From the NCBI GenBank assembly GCA_036278255.1, contig DASULK010000018.1, positions 16,813 to 80,812 of the forward strand: a DNA stretch of 64,000 bases, written 5' to 3'. The notes beneath the pieces were generated by a model. The model did not search any database. It was given only the letters and a program-made list of their open reading frames with translations, and had not been told where the DNA came from. The DNA is from DASULK01 sp036278255 (lineage in GTDB: Bacteria > Actinomycetota > Actinomycetes > Mycobacteriales > Micromonosporaceae). A program made the position numbers and the translations under genes. This document shows positions 1-7,382 of the stretch, piece by piece (position 1 is the stretch's first letter; every line of letters starts with the position of its first letter).

Positions 1-2
1 GG

Positions 3-134
3 CTCACCGCGGCACTGTGGGTGCTGGCCCTGCTGTCGATAGTGACCGTTGCGCAGCGCATCGGCCATGTCCACCGCCAGGCGCAGGCGGCCGAGCAGCA
101 GGCGGTCCGGGCCGGCCAGAGGACCGACGGGTGA
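3..134 (+). CDS. pgsA: CDP-alcohol phosphatidyltransferase, C-terminal end (partial, PgsA-like)
   Basis: The window opens inside this gene. The visible 43 codons read as the end of a transmembrane helix (LWVLALLSIVTVAQR) followed by a polar tail rich in Q, A and R, ending in TGA. A hydrophobic last helix with a charged cytosolic tail fits phosphatidylinositol phosphate synthase. That enzyme precedes the acyltransferase and PimA genes in mycobacteria and other actinobacteria. The stop overlaps the next start as GTGA, so the two are translationally coupled. The identity rests mainly on gene context because the catalytic CDP-alcohol motif lies outside the window. Confidence 0.6.
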   Translation, partial: LTAALWVLALLSIVTVAQRIGHVHRQAQAAEQQAVRAGQRTDG

Positions 135-1078
135 ACGTCGCCGAGTTCGGGTACATCGCGGGTTGGCGCCTGGTGCGGGCGCTGCCGCAGCCGGTCGCGG
201 CAGCGGCCTTCCGGGCCGGGGCCGACTACGCCCACCGCCGCTGTGGACGGGGGGCAACGAGACTCGCCACCAACCTGCGCCGTATCGTCGGCGACAACCT
301 GCCCCCGGACAAGTTTGACGCCCTGGTGCGTGCCGGCTTGCGCTCCTACGCCCGGTACTGGCTGGAGGCGTTCCGGCTGCCGTCGTTGACGCGTGCAGAG
401 CTACTCAGCGGATTCCGCCTGCAACGTCAGGAGCTCCTGCACGAGGCGATGGACGCGGGTCGGGGCGTGGTGGTGGCCCTGCCACACGCTGGCAACTGGG
501 ACGCGGCCGGTGCCTGGGTGGCGGCGATGGGCTGGCCGTTGACCACGGTGGCCGAGCGGCTCAAACCGGAGAGCATCTATCGGCGCTTCGTGGCGTTCCG
601 GCAACAGCTCGGCATGGAGATCATTCCGTTGACCGGGGGGCAGCAGCCACCGTTGGACGTGCTTGCCGACCGTATCGGCAAGGGGCATGTGGTCCCACTA
701 CTGGCCGATCGGGACCTCTCCGCGCGCGGGGTCGAAGTGAAGTTCTTCGGCGCCCGTACCCGGATGCCTCCCGGGCCGGCTCTGCTTGCTCTGCGCACCG
801 GCGCCCCCCTCTACGTGGCGTCGATGTGGTACGAACGGGATGCGGCCTGCGGCCGGCTGCACGGGCCGCTGCGGGTGCCGGGGCCGGAACAGGGGCCGCT
901 CGACCAGCGGGTGCGGTGGTTGACCCAACAGATCGCTGACCAACTCGCGACCGGCATCGCGGCTCATCCGCAAGACTGGCACATGCTGCAACGGATGTGG
1001 CTGGATGCGCCGAACCAGGCCGGGCGGGTGACGCCGCTCGATGCCGACGCACCACCGACCGCCGCAGAGCCAGGCTGA
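131..1078 (+). CDS. patA: Phosphatidylinositol mannoside acyltransferase (LpxL/HtrB-like)
   Basis: Product of 315 residues that would acylate the mannose of phosphatidylinositol mannosides on the inner face of the membrane. It belongs to the lysophospholipid acyltransferase superfamily. The HxxxxD motif is HAGNWD (His119, Asp124), followed by the family's LLADRDL segment and a GVEVKFFG stretch carrying the conserved glutamate. The GTG start was chosen because it overlaps the upstream TGA (GTGA) and places the conserved N-terminal EFGYIAGWRLVR segment at the protein start. An earlier in-frame start would run into the previous gene. The next gene is pimA, 14 bp away, so the order matches the mycobacterial PIM cluster. 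Confidence 0.88.
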   Translation: MNVAEFGYIAGWRLVRALPQPVAAAAFRAGADYAHRRCGRGATRLATNLRRIVGDNLPPDKFDALVRAGLRSYARYWLEAFRLPSLTRAELLSGFRLQRQELLHEAMDAGRGVVVALPHAGNWDAAGAWVAAMGWPLTTVAERLKPESIYRRFVAFRQQLGMEIIPLTGGQQPPLDVLADRIGKGHVVPLLADRDLSARGVEVKFFGARTRMPPGPALLALRTGAPLYVASMWYERDAACGRLHGPLRVPGPEQGPLDQRVRWLTQQIADQLATGIAAHPQDWHMLQRMWLDAPNQAGRVTPLDADAPPTAAEPG

Positions 1079-1092
1079 CCGGAGGGAGGGTT

Positions 1093-2253
1093 ATGCGCAT
1101 CGGGATCGTGTGCCCGTACTCCCTCGACGTCCCCGGCGGGGTGCAGAACCACGTCATCGATCTTGCCGAGGCATTGATCAGTCTCGGCCATGAGGTGAGC
1201 GTGCTGGCCCCCGCCGACGAGGACTCGCCGTTGCCGCCGTACGTCGTCCCCGCCGGGCGTTCAGTCCCTTTCCGGTATAACGGGTCCGTCGCGCGGATCA
1301 CCTTCGGCCCGGTCTCCACCGCCCGGGTGCGGCGCTGGCTGGCCCGCGGAGACTTCGATGTTCTGCACGTCCACGAGCCGTTCGTCCTCAGCCTCTCCCT
1401 GCTGGCCGTCCTCTCCGCCCGCGGCCCGGTCGTGGCGACCTTCCACACCGCGATGACCCGATCGCGGGCGATGGCCGCCGCCCAGGGGATCCTGCAACTC
1501 GTCCTGGAGCGGATCACGGCGCGGATCGCGGTGAGCGCTCTGGCGCGCAAGGTGCACGTCGAGCACCTGGACGGGGGAGCAGTCGAGATTCCCAACGGGG
1601 TCGCGGTGACCAAGTTCGCCCAGGCGCAGCCGCTGCCCGGCTGGCCCGGCCGGTGCGTGCCCGGCGAGGGCGGAACGCTGGGGTTCCTCGGCCGCTTCAC
1701 CGAGGCGCGTAAGGGCTTCCCGGTACTGCGTGAGGCTTTCGTGGACCTGGCCACCGAGCGGCCGGGGCTACGGTTGCTGGTTGCCGGCCCCGGCGACGTG
1801 GCCGACCTGTACGAGGGGATGCCACCCTGGCTGCGGGAGCGGATCACCTTCCTCGGTCTGGTGCCCGAGGAGGAGAAAGCCCGGATGCTGCGCAGCGTCG
1901 ACCTCTACGTGGCTCCCAATCTGGGCGGGGAGTCCTTCGGCATGATCCTCACCGAGGCGATGGCTGCCGGGGCGCCGGTCGTGGCCAGTGATCTTGACGC
2001 TTTCCGCCGGGTGCTCGACGGTGGCCGGGCGGGCGAGCTCTTCCGTACCGGGGACGCCGACGACCTGCGGAGGGCCGTCACCCGGCTGCTCGACGACCCG
2101 GACCAGCGGGCCGAGCTGGCGGCCCGCGGAGGGCGGGTGGTCGCCGCCTTCGACTGGCCGGTGGTGGCGCGTCGGGTCCTTGAGGTCTACGCCACCGCGA
2201 TCGAGGCCACCGACGGCCGGGTGATTGACGAGGAGTGGGTCGAGCCGCGGTGA
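1093..2253 (+). CDS. pimA: GDP-mannose-dependent phosphatidylinositol alpha-mannosyltransferase PimA
   Basis: GT4-family glycosyltransferase of 386 residues that adds the first mannose to phosphatidylinositol at the cytosolic membrane face. The N-terminal Rossmann domain begins MRIGIVCPYSLDVPGGVQNH, with the glycine-rich acceptor/donor loop PGGVQNHV. The C-terminal donor-binding domain has GRFTEARKGF and the GT4 signature GESFGMILTEAMAAG. The ATG lies 4 bp behind a strong Shine-Dalgarno (GGAGGGAGG at 1081-1089). A longer in-frame ORF begins inside patA but has no supporting ribosome site. The length agrees with the mycobacterial enzyme (about 380 residues). Confidence 0.95.
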   Translation: MRIGIVCPYSLDVPGGVQNHVIDLAEALISLGHEVSVLAPADEDSPLPPYVVPAGRSVPFRYNGSVARITFGPVSTARVRRWLARGDFDVLHVHEPFVLSLSLLAVLSARGPVVATFHTAMTRSRAMAAAQGILQLVLERITARIAVSALARKVHVEHLDGGAVEIPNGVAVTKFAQAQPLPGWPGRCVPGEGGTLGFLGRFTEARKGFPVLREAFVDLATERPGLRLLVAGPGDVADLYEGMPPWLRERITFLGLVPEEEKARMLRSVDLYVAPNLGGESFGMILTEAMAAGAPVVASDLDAFRRVLDGGRAGELFRTGDADDLRRAVTRLLDDPDQRAELAARGGRVVAAFDWPVVARRVLEVYATAIEATDGRVIDEEWVEPR

Positions 2254-2313
2254 GGTTCGGCGGATCCCCGGTGCTGCCTGCGGCGTCGGAACCGATTGGG
2301 GCGCCTGGTTCAC

Positions 2314-2319
2314 TACGAT
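2314..2319 (+). promoter_or_regulatory. -10 element for a probably leaderless mRNA
   Basis: TACGAT matches the actinobacterial TANNNT -10 consensus and lies 6 bp before the ATG at 2326, so transcription would start at or beside the start codon. No Shine-Dalgarno sequence lies in between. No clear -35 hexamer is seen. Confidence 0.45.
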
Positions 2320-2325
2320 GCCGAC

Positions 2326-2850
2326 ATGTGGTGGGTGGTGGGCGTCGTCGTCGTGGTCCTCCTAGTGTCGGCGTACCTGTTCTGGACGGCCGCCCGGGTC
2401 GACCGGCTGCATCTGCGCGTCGCTGCGGCGGCCCGTGCGCTTGAGGCGCACCTGCTGCGGCGCGCGGCTGCGGCCGCGGTGCTGGCGGAGGAGCGCTACA
2501 CCACGGCACCGTACGCGGCTGAGCTGTACGCCGCCGCCCGCCAGGCCATCGACGCCGGCCCGGAGGAGCGGGAAGCCGCAGAAAACGATCTGACCCGCCA
2601 GTTGCGCCAGGCCCACCTGACCGGAGATGATCCGGCTGCCGACGCAGTCATCGCGGCCAGCCGCCGACTCGCGTTGGCCCGCCAGGTGCATACTGATCTT
2701 GTCCGTGATGCCCTCTCGGTCCGGCGACGGTCGGTCGTCCGCTTGCTGCGCATGTCGCGCAAGCACGACCTCCCCCGCTACTTCGACGTTGACGACCCGA
2801 CCCTGCAGTCCGACCCCACCGTGCCCGATCCGACCATGCCAGCCGCGTGA
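2326..2850 (+). CDS. Small membrane-anchored protein of unknown function (PimA-linked)
   Basis: Product of 174 residues. It starts with one hydrophobic helix (WWVVGVVVVVLLVSAYLFW, residues 2-20), followed by an alanine/arginine-rich, probably helical cytosolic domain of about 130 residues and an acidic, proline-containing tail (DPTMPAA). The helical stretch with heptad-like A/L spacing resembles LemA-like coiled proteins, but I cannot assign a family. A conserved membrane protein occupies the same place next to pimA in mycobacteria (Rv2609c), though I cannot confirm orthology. The ATG was preferred over one 30 bp earlier because it starts the membrane helix and sits 6 bp behind a -10 box. Function unknown. 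Confidence 0.72.
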   Translation: MWWVVGVVVVVLLVSAYLFWTAARVDRLHLRVAAAARALEAHLLRRAAAAAVLAEERYTTAPYAAELYAAARQAIDAGPEEREAAENDLTRQLRQAHLTGDDPAADAVIAASRRLALARQVHTDLVRDALSVRRRSVVRLLRMSRKHDLPRYFDVDDPTLQSDPTVPDPTMPAA

Positions 2851-2914
2851 CCAGCGCCACCGGGCAGGCCACCGGTGGGTTGATTGGCTGTGGGTTTCCG
2901 GATCTGGGCGGGCG

Positions 2915-2920
2915 TAGCAT
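2915..2920 (+). promoter_or_regulatory. Probable -10 element of pdxS
   Basis: TAGCAT fits TANNNT and lies about 48 bp before the GTG start of pdxS in a 118-bp gap. A short palindrome (CCACCGGTGG, about 2868-2877) lies upstream. No convincing -35 hexamer is visible. Confidence 0.35.
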
Positions 2921-2968
2921 CGAATAGACATCCCAATCTTCTGGTCCACCCTGAGAGGCGAGAACAAC

Positions 2969-3883
<915 letters not shown>

Positions 3884-3909
3884 GAACCACCCGCCATCGG
3901 CCAGGTGAT

Positions 3910-3933
3910 GCCGGTCGGCGAGCGCCGACCGGC
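3910..3933 (+). terminator. Hairpin terminator after pdxS
   Basis: GCCGGTCGGCG is followed by AG and its exact complement CGCCGACCGGC, giving an 11-bp arm. It lies 27 bp after the pdxS stop. No T-tract follows, as is common for actinobacterial terminators. Confidence 0.55.
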
Positions 3934-3952
3934 CGCCCGCTGAATTAGCCGC

Positions 3953-3999
3953 GGTTGCTGCTGTGCGGAGGTCCCCTCAACCGGGGTGTGACAGCAACC
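3953..3999 (+). other. Nested hairpin in the pdxS-yebC gap
   Basis: GGTTGCTG (3953-3960) pairs with CAGCAACC (3992-3999) and encloses a second stem, CCCC/GGGG (3973-3976 with 3983-3986). A weak promoter-like TAAGAT lies just downstream (4013-4018). It could be part of the yebC leader or of a second terminator. The remainder of the 3884-4160 gap shows no gene. Confidence 0.35.
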
Positions 4000-4160
4000 C
4001 GTCCCACCTCGGTAAGATTGTCGCGGTTCGGCGCCGCCTCAGGGATCGTCAAGTGACCGAAGCCTGACGAGAAGACAGCCCATGTGTAACGGTTCGCCGC
4101 GGAAATGACATGGCGTGCGGGGCGACCTAGCAGCCGCCGGGGCAGTAACGGGAGGAACAG

Positions 4161-4910
4161 TTGGCCGGGCACTCAAAGTGGGCGACGACCAAGCGCAAGA
4201 AGGCGGTCATCGACGCCAAGCGCGGCAAGATGTTCGCCAAGCTCATCAAGAACATCGAGGTGGCCGCACGCATGGGCGGCGGCGACCCGACCGGCAACCC
4301 GACCCTCTTCGACGCCATCCAGAAGGCCAAGAAGAGTTCCGTCCCGAACGACAACATCGACCGGGCGGTCAAGCGTGGATCCGGTCTGGAGGCCGGCGGC
4401 GCGGACTGGCAGACGGTGATTTACGAGGGCTACGGCCCCAACGGTGTCGCGATGCTGATCGAGTGCCTGACCGACAACCGCAACCGCGCCGCCACGGAGG
4501 TACGCACCGCCCTGACCCGTAACGGCGGGTCCTTCGCCGACGCCGGCTCGGTCTCCTACCTCTTTTCCCGCAAGGGCGTGGTGATCGTGCCCAAGAACGA
4601 CCTCACCGAGGATGACGTGCTGCTGGCGGTCCTCGACGCCGGCGCCGAGGAGGTCAACGACCTGGACGAGGCCTACGAGGTGGTCTCCGAGCCGGGGGAC
4701 CTGGTCGCGGTACGCACGGCCCTGCAGCAGGCGGGCATCGACTACGACTCGGCGGAGACCTCGCTGCTCCCCAGCGTCACCGTGCCGCTCGATGAGGAGG
4801 GTGCCCGCAAGGTCTTCCACCTGATCGATGTCTTGGAAGACTGCGACGATGTGCAGGACGTCTACGCCAACTTCGATGTCTCCGACGAGATCATGTCCGC
4901 GGTCGGCTGA
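4161..4910 (+). CDS. yebC: YebC/PmpR family DNA-binding transcriptional regulator
   Basis: Product of 249 residues with the family's N-terminal signature MAGHSKWATTKRKKAVIDAK and the internal PNDNIDRAVKRGSG and YEGYGPNGVA motifs. It is a cytosolic protein of the YebC family, some members of which act at polyproline-stalled ribosomes and others as regulators. The TTG start is supported by GGGAGGAAC just upstream and by the universally conserved AGHSKW beginning. In most actinobacteria the next gene is ruvC. Here ruvC is 15.6 kb away. Confidence 0.95.
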   Translation: MAGHSKWATTKRKKAVIDAKRGKMFAKLIKNIEVAARMGGGDPTGNPTLFDAIQKAKKSSVPNDNIDRAVKRGSGLEAGGADWQTVIYEGYGPNGVAMLIECLTDNRNRAATEVRTALTRNGGSFADAGSVSYLFSRKGVVIVPKNDLTEDDVLLAVLDAGAEEVNDLDEAYEVVSEPGDLVAVRTALQQAGIDYDSAETSLLPSVTVPLDEEGARKVFHLIDVLEDCDDVQDVYANFDVSDEIMSAVG

Positions 4911-4946
4911 TCCCACCGACCTGCCTGCTTGGATACCAACGCTAGG

Positions 4947-4964
4947 CGGCATCCGCGGATGCCG
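4947..4964. terminator. Bidirectional hairpin between convergent yebC and the PAP2-fusion gene
   Basis: CGGCATCC-GC-GGATGCCG is a perfect 8-bp inverted repeat in the 88-bp gap between two genes that end toward each other, so it can serve both strands. Confidence 0.5.
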
Positions 4965-4998
4965 AACCGCCCTGTCGGTGCTGCGTCCCGGCACTGCA

Positions 4999-7380
4999 TC
5001 AGAGTTGGTGTTGCCAGGTGAGGACGCGGAGCGCGATGAATCCGGGCGGGACGGTCAGCCAGAAGCTCGCCAGCCGGTAGATCAAAACGCCGGCGACCGC
5101 CGTTTCGATGGGGACCGCATAGAACACCAGCCCGGAGACGAGGGCGGCTTCTGTCGCACCGAGCCCGCCCGGGGTTGGCACGGCGGACGCCAGGCCCTCA
5201 CCGAGGATGGAGACCAGCACCACCTTGGGCAGCAGGGACGGATCGAACGGGAGACCAACGGCCAGCAGCGCGAAATACAGGCAGGCGCCGTAGGTCAGGG
5301 TCAGTCCCAGGCTCGCGGAGACCAACCGGAGCCGGCGGCCGCTCTGCATGACCGAACGGAGGCCGTTGGCTGCCTGCCGGAGCGCGGTGCGGCTGCGTTC
5401 GCGGAGCTTCGGTACCGCCAGGGCGGCGGCGAGGAGGAGCAGGGCACCGAGCACCACCAGCAGCACGGTCAGGCTCTTCGCCGCTGCCAGCAGGTTCCGC
5501 GCCGGCCCGCGGGCGAAGGGCAGCAGGATCGGTAGCAGCAGGATGACCGAGATCGCGCCGGCTGCCCGGGCCGTTACTGCCGCCGCCGCCGCGACCGGCA
5601 CGGACAGCCCCTGCTTCTGCAGGTACCTGACGCTCAGGGCTAGGCCGCCGACGCTGGCAGGGGTGATCCCGTTGGCGAAGGATGCGGCGAGCTGGGCGGC
5701 GACGGTGGAGCGCAGCGGCATCGGTTTTCCGGCGGCAATGCGCAGGGTGATCGCGCTCAGTACATAGGTGGCAGCCGATGCCAGCAGGCTGCCGAGCAGT
5801 CCGATGGGATGGGCGTGGAACAGCTGCCGTACTGCCATGCGCACCTCGCCGAGCTGCGGCAGGAGGAAGTGCACGAGCAGGCCGAGCAGGATGAGCAGGA
5901 TGAGGTTGCGGCGGGTGACCCGAACGACCTTGGCGGGCTCGGCGGAGGTGCCCGGCACCCGGTCGACAACCTCCCGCCGTACGCTGTCCAGCAGGTCCGG
6001 GTTCTGAACCAACATCGCCCGCGTGGCCCGGGAGAAGAAGGGTTTCTGCAGGTACGGCACGCTCGCGGCGACCGCGTCACCGCCCAACGCCGTGATCGCC
6101 GCCTGCACGGTCCGGGGCGCACCGACCAGGTGTGCCGAGGTGACCAGCAACTCCACGATGTCTCGGGCCCGCTGGACCGCCGATGCGTTCTCCTCAGCAA
6201 AGCTGAGGTCGATGAGGTAGGCCGACGAATCCTTCACAATCACGTTGGCCCCCCGCAGATCGCGGTGGGCTATCCCCGCCTGGTGCAGGAGCGCGACTTG
6301 GTGCCAGGTGTCGGCGAGAGTGACCTTGTCTAACTTCGTCGCGTCCAGCTCATCCAGGGTGGGCCCGTCGACGAACTCCTGCACCAGGAGAGCTTCCCCC
6401 TCCGAGCCTGTGGCGGTGGTGATGAGGTGGGGGATCCGTACCCCTGCCTCTTCGGCGAGCAACGACAGGTAGGCCTCGTGCTCGTTCTTCTGTTTGGCGG
6501 TGACGAAGGGCGGCTCGTCTTCGATGTTGCGGTACCGCACGCGCCGGTAGAGCTTGTAGAGCCAGTCGGCGTCACGCTGCTCGCCGCTGGTTACCTTGAC
6601 GAACAGTTGCTTTCCCTCCGAGGTGGTGGCCTTGAAGGGGATCGAGCCGCGGGCATCGCTGGCGATGGGGGTCAACCGCCTGATGGTGTAGCCGTGCCGG
6701 TTGAGGGTGTCGCGGGTCCGGTTCAACGTCTGAGCCGGGCCGGGGCTACCGACGATGATCCGGGTCAGGCAGACGGCCAGCCAGCCGACCAGCAGGCCGC
6801 CGGCGACATCGATGGGAAAATGGGCCCCGACGTACACCCGGGCGACCCCGACCGTGGCGATCGCTGCCCAGACGTAGCGGCGGTACCGCTGCGGCAGGTG
6901 GTGCGACAGGACCAGGCCCAGGGCCGACGCGACCGCCACGTGCCCCGAGGGATAGCCCAGTGACCCGCCGATCGTCTCGTAGAGGCGGACGTCTGCCAGC
7001 AGTTGTGCGGGGCGCTCGCGAGCGACCAGCGCTTTGGCCAGAACGGCCAGCCAGTAGGCGAGGTTGCCGGCGACCAGGAATTCCAGGGCCGGCCAGTATC
7101 GCCGAAGGATGAGGGCGGCCAGTGCGGCCCCGAAGACCGCTGGATAGGACCCGAGCTGCATCACCGTGACCAGCAGCGGCGCCAGAGCAGGCGGTAGATG
7201 GTTGATGGCATGGAAGAGGTCGCGTTCCCACCAGCTGAGGGCATGGGCGCGGACCCGGGCGCTGAGGGAAGCCAGCAGCACGGTGGCGACCACCAGACTG
7301 AACGCGAGCGCCGGTGCCGGCTTGTGGCGTCTCCCCATCGTCCGGGCCGGCTCGTGCCGGCGGTCGTCACGGCGGCCCAC
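4999..7380 (-). CDS. Three-domain membrane protein: PAP2 phosphatase, kinase-like, LPG-synthase/flippase TM domain
   Basis: Product of 793 residues. Residues 25-210 are a PAP2 phosphatase with K116...RERP, PSGH (144-147) and R181...H187...D191, all catalytic positions kept. Residues 240-400 form a protein-kinase-fold domain with Lys262, HRDLRGAN (372-379) and LIDLS (Asp391) in place of DFG, most like ABC1/RIO-type lipid kinases. Residues 490-790 are a many-helix UPF0104/LPG-synthase-TM domain with EGLASAVPTPGGLGATEAA. It probably handles a lipid-linked phosphate such as undecaprenyl phosphate or an aminoacyl/glycosyl lipid, but the substrate is unknown. The GTG start lies 2 bp after the mgtA stop, so the two are cotranscribed. 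The ATG at 7338 is an alternative start. Confidence 0.85.
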   Translation of the reverse strand: MGRRDDRRHEPARTMGRRHKPAPALAFSLVVATVLLASLSARVRAHALSWWERDLFHAINHLPPALAPLLVTVMQLGSYPAVFGAALAALILRRYWPALEFLVAGNLAYWLAVLAKALVARERPAQLLADVRLYETIGGSLGYPSGHVAVASALGLVLSHHLPQRYRRYVWAAIATVGVARVYVGAHFPIDVAGGLLVGWLAVCLTRIIVGSPGPAQTLNRTRDTLNRHGYTIRRLTPIASDARGSIPFKATTSEGKQLFVKVTSGEQRDADWLYKLYRRVRYRNIEDEPPFVTAKQKNEHEAYLSLLAEEAGVRIPHLITTATGSEGEALLVQEFVDGPTLDELDATKLDKVTLADTWHQVALLHQAGIAHRDLRGANVIVKDSSAYLIDLSFAEENASAVQRARDIVELLVTSAHLVGAPRTVQAAITALGGDAVAASVPYLQKPFFSRATRAMLVQNPDLLDSVRREVVDRVPGTSAEPAKVVRVTRRNLILLILLGLLVHFLLPQLGEVRMAVRQLFHAHPIGLLGSLLASAATYVLSAITLRIAAGKPMPLRSTVAAQLAASFANGITPASVGGLALSVRYLQKQGLSVPVAAAAAVTARAAGAISVILLLPILLPFARGPARNLLAAAKSLTVLLVVLGALLLLAAALAVPKLRERSRTALRQAANGLRSVMQSGRRLRLVSASLGLTLTYGACLYFALLAVGLPFDPSLLPKVVLVSILGEGLASAVPTPGGLGATEAALVSGLVFYAVPIETAVAGVLIYRLASFWLTVPPGFIALRVLTWQHQL

Positions 7381-7382
7381 GC

